DNA of 64,000 nucleotides, taken from contig NZ_CP051155.1 of assembly GCF_012277275.1 (NCBI RefSeq), positions 2,728,001-2,792,000 on the forward strand. The letters run 5' to 3'. Position numbers and translations under genes: made by a program. This DNA is from Gephyromycinifex aptenodytis (GTDB lineage Bacteria > Actinomycetota > Actinomycetes > Actinomycetales > Dermatophilaceae). This document shows, piece by piece, positions 25,461 through 36,832 of the stretch. Position 1 is the first letter of the stretch. The number at the start of each line of letters is the position of its first letter. The notes under the pieces are model-generated. The model had not been told where the DNA came from. It did not search any database and worked only from the letters and a program-made list of their open reading frames with translations.

Positions 25461-27728
25461 ATGGATGAGCTCGCCACACCGAAGATCGGCGTTTTGACCA
25501 GCGGCGGTGACGCTCAAGGGATGAACGCAGCCGTGCGGGCCGTGGTCCGCACCGGCATCCACTTCGGTGCCCAGGTTTACGCCATCAACGAAGGCTGGCA
25601 GGGCGCGGTCGACGGCGGAACCGGTATCCGGCCGATGGGCTGGGACGACGTGGGCAGCATCCTGCATCGCGGCGGCACCGTCATCGGCACCGCCCGCTGC
25701 AATGCGTTCCGGGAGCGCGAAGGGCGCCGCCGCGCCGCCAAGCACCTGATCGAGCACGGTATCGATCGGCTCATCGTCATCGGCGGAGACGGCAGTCTGA
25801 CCGGGACCAACGAGATCCGCCATGAATGGCCCAGTCTGCTCGCCGAAATGGTCGAGCTGGGTGAGATCACTCAGGAGATGGCTCAGGCACACCCGAGCCT
25901 GCTCATCGCCGGGATCGTCGGTTCCATCGACAACGACCTGGTCGGCACCGACACCACTATCGGTACCGACACCGCCCTGCATCGTGTCGTTGACGCGATC
26001 GACACCATCGCCAGCACCGCCGCCAGCCATCAGCGCAGCTTCGTCATCGAGGTCATGGGTCGGCACTGCGGCTACCTGCCGCTGTTCGCCGCCATCGCCG
26101 GTGGCTGTGACTACGTCTTCATCCCGGAGAACCCGCCGCCGGACGGCTGGGAAGACCAGATGTGTGCGCGTCTGAGAGCCGGGCGCGCTGCGGGGCGGCG
26201 CGACAGCATCGTTCTCGTCGCCGAAGGTGCCGCCGACCGGCACGGGAACCCGATTAAGGCCTCCCAGGTCAAGGACCTCATCGCCGACCGGCTCGGGGAA
26301 GACACCCGCGAGACGATCCTGGGCCACGTCCAGCGCGGGGGCGCCCCAAGCGCTTACGACAGGTGGATGAGCACTCTGCTGGGGTACGCAGCGGTCCAAG
26401 AGGTGCTGGCAGCCACCCCGGAATCGGAATCGAACGTGCTGGGAATCCGGCGCAACCGGATCGCGCAGGTGCCGCTGATGGAGGCGGTGCAGGCCACCCG
26501 CTCGGTCGCCGGGATGATCGCCGAGGGCGACTACGAGGGCGCGATGAGCGCTCGCGGTGCCAGCTTCACCGACATGGTCCGCGTCTTCGACCGCATCTCT
26601 CAGCCGCCGACCGCCGACGAGCAGGACCGGGCCGGCTCCATGCCGCGGGTGGCGATCGTGCACGGTGGCGGGCTCGCACCGGGCATGAACACCGCCGCGC
26701 GGGCCGCGGAACGGCTCGGCATCGCCAAAGGGATGAACATCATCGGCGTCAACGGTGGCTTCCCCGGCCTGCTGGAAGGCGACGTCCGGGAGCTGAGCTG
26801 GGGGGACGTCGAAGGTTGGGTCGGTGAGGGCGGCGCTGAGCTGGGCACCCGTCGCACCATCCCCACGGTCGATCAGTTGTACGCGCTCGGACGCTCCATC
26901 GAGAAGTTGGAGATCGACGCGCTGCTGGTGATCGGCGGGTACAACGCCTACGAGGCGGTGCACCTCATGGTCAGCGAACGTGACCGGTATCCGGCGTTCA
27001 AGCTGCCGATCGTGCTGATCCCGGCCAGCATCGACAACAACCTGCCCTCCTCGGAGCTCTCCATCGGCGCCGACACCGCCCTGAACAGCGCCGTCTCCGC
27101 CTTGGACGCGATCAAACAGTCAGCCAGCGCGAGTAAACGGTGCTTCGTGGCCGAGACGATGGGGCGCCGCTGCGGATATCTGGCGCTGATGGCCGGACTG
27201 GCCTCCGGGGCCGAACGGGTCTACCTGCACGAGGACGGCATCACCCTGGACCGTCTGTCCGCCGATGTCGCCGACATGATCGAGGCGTTCAAACGCGGCA
27301 AGCGGTTGTTCCTGGCCATCCGCAACGAGCGAGCCAGTGAGTTGTACACCACGGACTTCCTCGCGCGACTGTTCGAGGAGGAAGGCGACTCCCTCTTCGA
27401 TGTACGACAGGCGATTCTCGGACACATCCAACAGGGCGGGAACCCGACACCGTTCGATCGCATCCTCGCCACCCGGTTGAGCAACCACGCCATCGACGCC
27501 CTCGCGGAGCAGCTGGCCAACGGCGGGGACGAGGCTCGCACTGTGGGCATCGTGGGTGGGCGGATCGAGTTCGCCCCGGTGGAACGGATGATGGACAAGA
27601 TCGACCTGCCGAATCGGCGCCCGAAAGACCAGTGGTGGCTGCAGCTTCGACCAGCCGTCCTGGCGGTCTCCCACCGTGACGCCGTCGCCGGTGAGCGCCC
27701 GTTGCCGGTGCTGCGGGCCGAGCAGTAA
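25461..27728 (+). CDS. Two-domain 6-phosphofructokinase of animal type
   Basis: A 755-residue fusion of two phosphofructokinase domains, twice the length of ordinary bacterial PFK. The N-half has GGDAQGMN (15-22), GGDGSLTG, the catalytic SIDND segment followed by TIGTDTALHR, and MGRHCGYLP. The C-half has GGGLAPGMN, GGYNAYEA, SIDNN with the last catalytic Asp changed to Asn, and MGRRCGYLA. This division (active N-half, regulatory C-half) and the wording GSIDND / SHQRSF / EVMGRHCGYL / FIPE are those of animal PFK. It phosphorylates fructose 6-phosphate. The ATG at 25461 has AAGGGA upstream. A strong terminator follows. Confidence 0.92.
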   Translation: MDELATPKIGVLTSGGDAQGMNAAVRAVVRTGIHFGAQVYAINEGWQGAVDGGTGIRPMGWDDVGSILHRGGTVIGTARCNAFREREGRRRAAKHLIEHGIDRLIVIGGDGSLTGTNEIRHEWPSLLAEMVELGEITQEMAQAHPSLLIAGIVGSIDNDLVGTDTTIGTDTALHRVVDAIDTIASTAASHQRSFVIEVMGRHCGYLPLFAAIAGGCDYVFIPENPPPDGWEDQMCARLRAGRAAGRRDSIVLVAEGAADRHGNPIKASQVKDLIADRLGEDTRETILGHVQRGGAPSAYDRWMSTLLGYAAVQEVLAATPESESNVLGIRRNRIAQVPLMEAVQATRSVAGMIAEGDYEGAMSARGASFTDMVRVFDRISQPPTADEQDRAGSMPRVAIVHGGGLAPGMNTAARAAERLGIAKGMNIIGVNGGFPGLLEGDVRELSWGDVEGWVGEGGAELGTRRTIPTVDQLYALGRSIEKLEIDALLVIGGYNAYEAVHLMVSERDRYPAFKLPIVLIPASIDNNLPSSELSIGADTALNSAVSALDAIKQSASASKRCFVAETMGRRCGYLALMAGLASGAERVYLHEDGITLDRLSADVADMIEAFKRGKRLFLAIRNERASELYTTDFLARLFEEEGDSLFDVRQAILGHIQQGGNPTPFDRILATRLSNHAIDALAEQLANGGDEARTVGIVGGRIEFAPVERMMDKIDLPNRRPKDQWWLQLRPAVLAVSHRDAVAGERPLPVLRAEQ

Positions 27729-27740
27729 GCACGCCGAAGA

Positions 27741-27775
27741 CGTTCTGCGGGGCACCTCGCCGGCTCCGCAGAACG
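27741..27775. terminator. Bidirectional terminator after phosphofructokinase
   Basis: A perfect 10-bp stem CGTTCTGCGG/CCGCAGAACG with a 15-nt loop separates two convergent genes. Confidence 0.75.
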
Positions 27776-27780
27776 CGCGC

Positions 27781-28590
27781 TCAGCTGTGATCGAAGTCGG
27801 CTTCGCGCCGTTCCATAGCTGCGGCGAGGGCTTCGGCGTGGTTGTCGCTGTGATGGGCCAGCGCCTGAAGCGCGGCCGACATCTCTAACACGCTCTCCAG
27901 TCGGGCGTGCTGGGCTTCGCGCAGCAACTGTTTGGTCATGCGCACCGCTCCCGGCGGGTTACGCGCGATCCGTAGCGCGAGCTCCTGTGCGCTGGAAAGT
28001 AACTGGCTCGGTTCGACGACGCGGGAGACCAGACCCCATTCGAGCGCGGTCGCCGCGTCGATGCGGTCACCGGTCAGCGCCATCTCTGCCGCCCGGGCGG
28101 CGCCCACTGCGCGGGGCAGGAACCACGCTCCACCGTCTCCGGGGATCAGCGCGAGCTTGACGAAACTCTCCGCGAACCAGGCATCGCGTGAGGCGATGCG
28201 CAGGTCGCACATGCAGGCCAGGTCGCACCCGGCCCCCACGGCAGGCCCGTTGACGGCGGCGATGATCGGCACCTCACAGCGCTGCAGCGCCAGTGGGATG
28301 CGTTGGATGCCGTTGCGGTAACCCTGGCGGATCTGGGCCGGTGAGCCGCCGAACATGCCGACCCGATCAGCCATGTCCTTGACGTTGCCGCCGGCGCAGA
28401 ACGTGCTGCCTGCGCCGGTGAGGATGACGACCCGCACACTGAGATCGGCGGAGGCCTCCTGCGCGGCCTGTTCGATGGCCGCGATCATCTCCTCCCCGGA
28501 GATCGGGTTGCGCTGCTCGGGCAAATCCAGGGTCCAGGTCTGGACGTGCTTGTCGCGCTCGATGCGCAGTGGGGCTGCTGAGGGAGACAT
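27781..28590 (-). CDS. Enoyl-CoA hydratase/isomerase family protein
   Basis: A 269-residue crotonase-fold enzyme with the oxyanion-hole segments FCAGGNVKDM and NGPAVGAGCDLACMCD, and the acidic position in PGDGGAWFLPR (Asp rather than the second catalytic Glu region typical of hydratases). It probably acts on an acyl-CoA in fatty-acid or aromatic degradation; the exact reaction is open. The ATG at 28590 with AGGA upstream is chosen. A GTG at 28608 overlapping the sppA stop (GTGA) is an alternative that would couple translation to sppA. Confidence 0.88.
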   Translation of the reverse strand: MSPSAAPLRIERDKHVQTWTLDLPEQRNPISGEEMIAAIEQAAQEASADLSVRVVILTGAGSTFCAGGNVKDMADRVGMFGGSPAQIRQGYRNGIQRIPLALQRCEVPIIAAVNGPAVGAGCDLACMCDLRIASRDAWFAESFVKLALIPGDGGAWFLPRAVGAARAAEMALTGDRIDAATALEWGLVSRVVEPSQLLSSAQELALRIARNPPGAVRMTKQLLREAQHARLESVLEMSAALQALAHHSDNHAEALAAAMERREADFDHS

Positions 28591-28604
28591 CGGTCCTGCC
28601 TTCG

Positions 28605-30332
28605 TCACAGGTGGAGGTTGGGCATGGTCAGGACCCCGGTCGGGGCCAGGCGCAGCAGCGCCCGGCGAGCCAGCCCGGCGCTCTCGGCGAACAGCGGGCT
28701 GCCGCCACGGATGTTGGTGGCGTCGCTGTTATCGGCCGGGGTGAAGCGCTCCAGGATGTTCTGCTTGGGCATAACCACGGTTTCGGCTTCGGCCCGCTCC
28801 AGCCCGGCCAGGGCGCAGGCCCGTTCAATGGCGTGCGAGAGCCCGCCGAGGTGGTCGACCAGTCCGCGTTCTGCAGCCTCGGCCCCAGTCCAGACCCGCC
28901 CGCGGGCGTGCGGCTCCAGTTCCGTCAGCGGCCGTCCGCGATCGCCGGCTGCTTTGGCCGTGAAGTCGGCGTACACCTCATCCAGCCAGGCATCGAGTTT
29001 GGCCTGTTCCTCCTGGGTGAAGGGTCGGACGCTGCTGAACATGCCGGCACGCTCGCCCGTGCCGACCAGCGCGCGGTGGATGCCGAGTCGGTCCAGGCCG
29101 CCCTGCAGGACGGTCTTGCCGCCGAAGACGCCGATGGAACCGGTGAGGGTCGCCGGGCCAGCGACGATCTCGGTGCACGGCATGGCGATGAAATAGCCGC
29201 CCGAGGCCGCCACCGATCCCATCGAGGCAACGATCGGCAGTCCCAGCTCGCGCAGCGCGAGGATCTCGCGCCTGATGGCGTCAGAGGCGGTGTAAGAACC
29301 GCCGGGGGAGTCGATCCGCAGAACCACCGCTTTGACTCTGCTCTCCTGAGCAACCGCGCGCAGGGCCGCGCCGAGGGAGTCCGAGCCGACGGTGTGCCCC
29401 GACAGCGGGGAAGCGCCGCTGCGCCCGAGATGAATCGCTCCCTGGGCATGCACGAGCGCCACGACGGGGCGCCGCCGGTTGCGGACACTGTCGATGGAGG
29501 GCAGGGCCGAGAAGCGCTCGACGAAGCGCAGCTCGGTGCGGGAACCGTCGGCGTCCCCGATGTGCTCACGGATCGCGGCATAAGCCTCGTCGCGGTAGCC
29601 CAGCCGATCCACCAGCCCCAGTTCGAGGGCGCGCTGAGCGCTCAGCGGCGCCTCGTCCATGGCCGCCCGGACTTCACTGGGCTGCAGATTGCGGGCATCG
29701 GCGACGCAATCGCAGATGTGGCCCACGACTGACTCGGTGATAGACCGCAGCATCTCTTCATGCGGGGCACTGATCTGAGACTCCAGGAAGGTCTCGGCGG
29801 CGCTCTTGTATTCGTGGCGTCGGCTGATCTGGGGCAGAACATCGATCTTGTCCAGGGCCTCCCGCAGGAACACGGCCTCCAGCGCAGTGCCGAAGAGACC
29901 GAGGTCGCCGCTGGGCTGCAGCATGATCTCGTCGCAGGCTGCCGCCACGAGGTAGCCGGCGGTCCCGGAGACGAGCTCTCCGAAGGACTCCGCCCAGGCC
30001 AGGGTCGGTTTGGCTGATCGCGCGAACTCGTCAATACCGCGGCGCAGCTCATCGGCGTGCGCCAGGCTCAGCGTGGGGGCGTAGGCGTGCACCACCAGGG
30101 CGCGCACGCGCGCGTCCGTCGCGGCGATTCGCAGCGCTTCCAGCACGCTGACCAGATCGGGGGTGTGGCGTTCGCGTACGGCCTCGATCGGTGAGGCTGG
30201 GGCGCTGTCCATGAGACCGCGGGTGAGGTCGAGTTCGAGCAGACAGTCACCGGCTAGGCCCGGCACGGGCAGCTTGCGCAACGGGGTGGTGTCGAACGGG
30301 AGTCGGTCCAGGAAGTCGCGAAGGGTGCTCAC
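28605..30332 (-). CDS. sppA: Signal peptide peptidase SppA (67K type)
   Basis: A 575-residue duplicated ClpP-fold protease with Lys176 in EYKSAAE (N-half) and Ser377 in MGSVAASGGY (C-half), the Lys/Ser dyad of long SppA enzymes that cut released signal peptides. Unlike E. coli SppA I see no clear N-terminal membrane anchor; the protein starts with an amphipathic segment. The start GTG at 30332 is seven bases after a TAGCGT hexamer, which favours it over an ATG at 30350. The open frame runs much further upstream only because of high G+C antisense to acs. Confidence 0.92.
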   Translation of the reverse strand: MSTLRDFLDRLPFDTTPLRKLPVPGLAGDCLLELDLTRGLMDSAPASPIEAVRERHTPDLVSVLEALRIAATDARVRALVVHAYAPTLSLAHADELRRGIDEFARSAKPTLAWAESFGELVSGTAGYLVAAACDEIMLQPSGDLGLFGTALEAVFLREALDKIDVLPQISRRHEYKSAAETFLESQISAPHEEMLRSITESVVGHICDCVADARNLQPSEVRAAMDEAPLSAQRALELGLVDRLGYRDEAYAAIREHIGDADGSRTELRFVERFSALPSIDSVRNRRRPVVALVHAQGAIHLGRSGASPLSGHTVGSDSLGAALRAVAQESRVKAVVLRIDSPGGSYTASDAIRREILALRELGLPIVASMGSVAASGGYFIAMPCTEIVAGPATLTGSIGVFGGKTVLQGGLDRLGIHRALVGTGERAGMFSSVRPFTQEEQAKLDAWLDEVYADFTAKAAGDRGRPLTELEPHARGRVWTGAEAAERGLVDHLGGLSHAIERACALAGLERAEAETVVMPKQNILERFTPADNSDATNIRGGSPLFAESAGLARRALLRLAPTGVLTMPNLHL

Positions 30333-30339
30333 CACGCCC

Positions 30340-30345
30340 ACGCTA
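30340..30345 (-). promoter_or_regulatory. -10 hexamer for leaderless sppA
   Basis: On the minus strand TAGCGT lies seven bases before GTG 30332 with no ribosome-binding site. Confidence 0.55.
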
Positions 30346-30440
30346 CCCATGTCGAGCGCAGGCGGGGCGCAGGAGTCGGGCCGCAGATTGTGGCGCGGGA
30401 GGCCCTGACCTGGCCGGGGGCGCACCGGGCATGGCATGTC

Positions 30441-30475
30441 GAACGCCCCGCCGGCAGGGGTCCGGCGGGGCGTTC
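30441..30475 (-). terminator. Terminator of acs
   Basis: A perfect 14-bp stem (30441-30454 with 30462-30475) with a 7-nt loop lies 28 bases after the acs stop codon. Confidence 0.85.
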
Positions 30476-30502
30476 GGGGCGATACTGCGGGCAGCGGCTC
30501 GA

Positions 30503-32434
<1,932 letters not shown>

Positions 32435-32746
32435 GAAAGCCTCCTGTTGGTGGGGGAATCCGCATGGGTGAACACGCGGACGGCTCTGGCCCACTCAACC
32501 GCGCATCGGCCCTGCCCTCAAGAGCTGCGCACGCCGTGGCGCGGTCGGCGGGCTACTCCTGCGCTGAACGGGACCCCGCGCAGCCGAGTCGAGAGCACGC
32601 GGATCCACCTCGAGACGCGCCCACCCCCGACCGGAACGAGGTACCGGTCGAGGGTGCTGCCACCAGCGCGGCCGGCCCCCACCACGGGATGCCCCCGGCC
32701 AGCGCCCACCGCTCACGACGGCGTGCACGTTGGCGGCCGGGGCGGT
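32435..32746. other. Intergenic region between purL and acs
   Basis: About 310 bases hold no gene. An imperfect hairpin (32666-32675 with 32695-32705, one bulge, 19-nt loop) could terminate purL on the minus strand. The acs promoter must lie nearer to 32435 but I cannot assign its elements. Confidence 0.4.
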
Positions 32747-35700
32747 TCAGTCGACCCAGACTCGGGCGTTGCGGAACATCCGCAGCCAGGGGCTCTCCTG
32801 CTCGATGGGGCCGTCGGTCCACGACATCTGCACATTGCGCTGCACCCGCTCCGGGTGCGGCATCATCGCGGTGAATCGGCCGTCGGTGGTGGTCACAGCG
32901 GTCAAGCCGCCGGGGGAGCCGTTCGGGTTGACCGGGTACCGGGTGGCCGGGGCGCCGTGGCCGTCGACGAAACGGGCCGCCGCCTGCACCGCCGACTCAT
33001 CGCCGCGTGCGGCGAAGTTCGCGAAGCCTTCACCGTGGGCCACCGCGATGGGGATCAACGACCCCGCCATCCCGGTGAAGAACACCGACGGGGAATCGAG
33101 CACCTCCACCGTGGACAGCCGCGCTTCGTACTGCTCGGAGCGGTTACGGGTGAACCGCGGCCACGCCTGCGCGCCTGGGATGAGGTCGGCCAGCGCCGCG
33201 AACATCTGGCACCCGTTGCAGATGCCTAGACCGAACGTGTCGGGCCGGGAGAAGAATGCCGCGAACGCATCCGAGAGTCGCGGGTTGAACAAGATCGAAC
33301 GAGCCCACCCCTCGCCGGCGCCCAGGGTGTCGCCGTAGGAGAACCCGCCGCACGCCACCAGCCCGGCGACCTCGGCCAGGTCGAAGCGTCCGGCTTGCAG
33401 GTCACTCATGTGCACGTCGAAGGTGTCGAACCCGGCCCGGTCGAAGGCGAACGCCGTCTCCACGTGGGAGTTCACGCCCTGCTCACGCAGGATCGCCACC
33501 TTCGGGCGGGCGGTGCCCACCAAAGACGCCGTGATGTCCTGTCCGGGGTCGAAGCTCGGGCGCAGAATCAGGCCCGGGTCGTCGCCGCCGACGGCCTCAT
33601 GCTCTTCGCGGGCGCACTCCGGGTTGTCCCGCAGCGCGCTGATCCGCCAGGACACCTCGTCCCAGGCCTGCGCCAGGTCGCGCACACTCTCGGCCAACAC
33701 CTCGCGGCCGGCGACGCGCACCCGCACGGTGCGCTGTCCGCCAGCGGTGCCAACCATCCGGGTGAGTTCGCTCAGGCCGTGCTCGCTCAGCACCTCCTGC
33801 GCTCGCGCGCGTGACGCCGGGCGAACCCCGAGCACGACGCCCAGTTCCTCGGCGAACAGTGCCGGCAGGTCGGCGACCTCTACGTCCAGACCGAGGCCAC
33901 CGGCAAAAGCCATCTCGCACAAGGTGGCCCACAACCCGCCGTCGGAGCGGTCGTGGTAGGCCGTGACCAGCCCTTCTGCGCGCAACTGGGTCAGCGCGTC
34001 AGCCAGCCGGCTCAGGTGGGCGGGGTCGTCCAGGTCTGGCACGACGCCACCGAACTCGCCACGCACCTGGGCCAGCATCGACCCGCCGAGGCGGTTGGCT
34101 CCGGCGCCGAGGTCGACCAGCAGCAGCTCATCGCCTTCGCTGATCACGGGGGTGAGCGTGCCGCGCACATCGTCCAGCGAGGCGAAGGCCGACACCACCA
34201 GCGACACCGGCGAGGTCACCTGGCGCACCTGGCCCTGCTCATCGCTCCAGCGGGTGCGCATCGACAACGAGTCCTTACCGACCGGCACGGAGATCCCCAG
34301 CGCCGGGCACAACTCCATGGCAACGGCGTGCACGGTGTCGAAGAGAGCAGCGTCTTCGCCGGGTTCCCCGCAGGCAGCCATCCAGTTGCAGGACAACTTG
34401 ACGCCGCTCAACTTCACGGGCGCCGCGAGCAGGTTCGTCAACGCCTCACCGACCGCCATCCGCCCCGAAGCGGGAGCGTTCACGCTCGCCAGCGGGGTGC
34501 GCTCGCCACTGGACATCGCCTGGCCGGCGAAGCCGAGGAAGTCCGAGAGCGTGACGGCGACGTCGGCGACAGGCACCTGGTAGGGGCCGACCATCTGGTC
34601 GCGGTGGGTCAGCCCACCGACGGTGCGGTCGCCGATGGTGATGAGGAAACGCTTGGACGCCACGCTCGGGTGCCGCAGCACGGCGTAGGCAGCCTCGCGC
34701 AGTCCCTCGCTCGCCAGATCGCCCAACTCCAACTCGGGGGTGCTGCGCTGGATGCGCTGGACATCTCGCGTCATGCGCGGCGGCTTGCCCAGCAGCACCT
34801 CCAACGGCATGTCGATCGGTACGTCTGCGCCAGGATCATCTTCGGGGCCGGGCGCCAACACGAGCTGTCCGTCGTTGCGCGCCACACCGACCACGGCGTA
34901 CGGGCACCGTTCGCGCTGGGCCAGCGCCGCGAAACGCGGCAGTGACTCCGGGGCGATGGCCAGCACGTAGCGCTCCTGGCTCTCGTTGCACCAGATTTCC
35001 TTGGGCGCCAGCCCGCTCTCCTCCAGCGGGACTGCGGACAGGTCGAAGCGCGCCCCCATCCCGGCGTCGTTGACCAGTTCGGGGAATGCGTTGGACAGCC
35101 CCCCGGCGCCGACATCGTGGATTGCCAGGATCGGGTTCTCCTGCCCGAGCGCCCAGCAATGGTTGATGACTTCCTGCGCGCGGCGCTCGATCTCGGGGTT
35201 GCCGCGCTGCACCGAGTCGAAGTCCAACTCAGCGGCGTTGGTGCCGGAGGCCATCGAAGAGGCCGCGCCGCCGCCCATCCCGATGCGCATGCCGGGCCCG
35301 CCGAGCTGCACCAGCAGTGTGCCTTCACCGAAGAGGATCTTCTCCGTCATCGCCGCGTCGATGGTGCCCAGACCGCCGGCGCTCATGATCGGCTTGTGGT
35401 AGCCGCGGTGCACCCCGTCGACACTCTGCTCATAGACCCGGAAGAAGCCGCCCAGCGCGGGCCGACCGAACTCGTTGTTGAACGCGGCGGCACCGATCGG
35501 GCCCTCGATCATGATGTCCAGCGCGCTGGCGATGTGCCCGGGCGCGCCGTAGTGCTGGGTCTCCCACGGCTCGTTGGTTCCGGGCAGTTCGAGGTTGGAG
35601 ACGATGAAACCGGTCAGCCCGGCCTTGGGTGCCGACCCGCGTCCGGTGGCGCCCTCGTCGCGGATCTCGCCGCCGGCGCCGGTCGCCGCACCCGGGAAGG

Positions 35701-36652
35701 GGGAGATGGCGCTGGGGTGGTTGTGCGTCTCGACCTTCATCAGCACGTGCACGTCCCCGGTGCGCCCGCTGTACCGGCTGGGCTTGGAGCCGTCGCCTTC
35801 GGGCAGCCACCGGGTGACCGGGCCGCCCGCCATGATCGAGGCGTTGTCCTTGTACGCCACGATCGTGCCGTTCTCCGGCCCGCCCGCAACTGCTTCGGTG
35901 TGCCGGATCATCCCGAACAGCGAGCGTGATTGCGGCTGCCCGTCGACGACGAAGTCGGCGTTGAAGATCTTGTGGCGGCAGTGCTCGGAGTTGGCTTGGG
36001 CGAACATCATGAGTTCGACGTCGGTGGGGTTGCGCGCCAACCCGGTGAAGGCCGAAACGAGGTATTCGATCTCGTCGCTGGACAGCGCCAGCCCGTAGGC
36101 GGTGTTCGCTTCCAAGAGGGCTTGCTCACCGCGGCCCAGCACATCCACGTGTTCCATCGGCTCGGGCGCACGCTCGGCGAAGAGCGAGGCGGCCGACTCA
36201 CGGGAGGGGAGCGCGACCTGGGTCATACGGTCGTGCAGCACCTCGGCGCACGCGGCCCAGGTGGCTTCGTCGAGGTCGCTCACCCCGCTGAGGACGAACT
36301 CGGTGACCCGCTCCACGCGGTGGATGTCGATGCCGCAGTTGTGCACGATGTCGGTGGCCTTGCTGGCCCACGGTGAGATCGTGCCCAGCCTGGGGGCGAT
36401 GACGAACACGGCGCCTTGCTCGGCGGCCGGGCCGCTGTAGGTCGGGCCGTAGGTGAGAATCGCCGCCACTATCTGGCGGGCGGGCTCCTGCAGCGGTTCT
36501 TCGCTGGCCACCCAGTGCACGTACCGGGCCGCGACGGCGCTGATCCGGGGGTCGATGCTTTGCAGTCGGGCTAGTAGCGCCCGAGCGCGGAAATCGGACA
36601 GGGCGTCGCCACCGGGCAGGGTGGTCAGGGCGAACTCGTGCGAGGCAGCCAT
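32747..36652 (-). CDS. purL: Phosphoribosylformylglycinamidine synthase, large single-chain form
   Basis: The fourth step of purine synthesis (FGAR to FGAM with glutamine and ATP). The 1301-residue protein joins all three functions: an N-terminal PurS-like domain (about 1-150), a linker, the duplicated AIRS-like synthetase ([20 protein letters not shown]-type loop near 310), and a C-terminal class I glutaminase with the nucleophile in GICNGCQM and PHPER. Most actinobacteria use three separate proteins (PurS, PurQ, short PurL), so this form, typical of gammaproteobacteria, eukaryotes and, from memory, bifidobacteria, is unusual. The ATG at 36652 has AAAGG upstream. Confidence 0.97.
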   Translation of the reverse strand: MAASHEFALTTLPGGDALSDFRARALLARLQSIDPRISAVAARYVHWVASEEPLQEPARQIVAAILTYGPTYSGPAAEQGAVFVIAPRLGTISPWASKATDIVHNCGIDIHRVERVTEFVLSGVSDLDEATWAACAEVLHDRMTQVALPSRESAASLFAERAPEPMEHVDVLGRGEQALLEANTAYGLALSSDEIEYLVSAFTGLARNPTDVELMMFAQANSEHCRHKIFNADFVVDGQPQSRSLFGMIRHTEAVAGGPENGTIVAYKDNASIMAGGPVTRWLPEGDGSKPSRYSGRTGDVHVLMKVETHNHPSAISPFPGAATGAGGEIRDEGATGRGSAPKAGLTGFIVSNLELPGTNEPWETQHYGAPGHIASALDIMIEGPIGAAAFNNEFGRPALGGFFRVYEQSVDGVHRGYHKPIMSAGGLGTIDAAMTEKILFGEGTLLVQLGGPGMRIGMGGGAASSMASGTNAAELDFDSVQRGNPEIERRAQEVINHCWALGQENPILAIHDVGAGGLSNAFPELVNDAGMGARFDLSAVPLEESGLAPKEIWCNESQERYVLAIAPESLPRFAALAQRERCPYAVVGVARNDGQLVLAPGPEDDPGADVPIDMPLEVLLGKPPRMTRDVQRIQRSTPELELGDLASEGLREAAYAVLRHPSVASKRFLITIGDRTVGGLTHRDQMVGPYQVPVADVAVTLSDFLGFAGQAMSSGERTPLASVNAPASGRMAVGEALTNLLAAPVKLSGVKLSCNWMAACGEPGEDAALFDTVHAVAMELCPALGISVPVGKDSLSMRTRWSDEQGQVRQVTSPVSLVVSAFASLDDVRGTLTPVISEGDELLLVDLGAGANRLGGSMLAQVRGEFGGVVPDLDDPAHLSRLADALTQLRAEGLVTAYHDRSDGGLWATLCEMAFAGGLGLDVEVADLPALFAEELGVVLGVRPASRARAQEVLSEHGLSELTRMVGTAGGQRTVRVRVAGREVLAESVRDLAQAWDEVSWRISALRDNPECAREEHEAVGGDDPGLILRPSFDPGQDITASLVGTARPKVAILREQGVNSHVETAFAFDRAGFDTFDVHMSDLQAGRFDLAEVAGLVACGGFSYGDTLGAGEGWARSILFNPRLSDAFAAFFSRPDTFGLGICNGCQMFAALADLIPGAQAWPRFTRNRSEQYEARLSTVEVLDSPSVFFTGMAGSLIPIAVAHGEGFANFAARGDESAVQAAARFVDGHGAPATRYPVNPNGSPGGLTAVTTTDGRFTAMMPHPERVQRNVQMSWTDGPIEQESPWLRMFRNARVWVD

Positions 36653-36750
36653 GTGAGGCCTTTCGGCGCAGGGGTGGCGGGAACGCCCCCAGGCTACCGG
36701 CGCCTGAGCAGCGAACGAGCCGCTCCGGCATAAGCCGGCCCCCAGGACGC

Positions 36751-36788
36751 GTGTCGGCCCACGCCTGGGTACGAGCGTGGGCCGACAC
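36751..36788 (-). terminator. Terminator of the subtilase gene
   Basis: A perfect 14-bp stem (36751-36764 with 36775-36788) with a 10-nt loop follows the protease stop codon; no U-tract. Confidence 0.7.
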
Positions 36789-36832
36789 TCTGCGTTGCGC
36801 GGCGGTTCAGCGCCTCACGTCACCGCAGGCTT

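Noticed and set aside
25407-26963. A 518-codon open frame opposite the phosphofructokinase gene
   Set aside because: Antisense shadow of a well-supported gene; composition is that of reverse-complemented high-GC codons.
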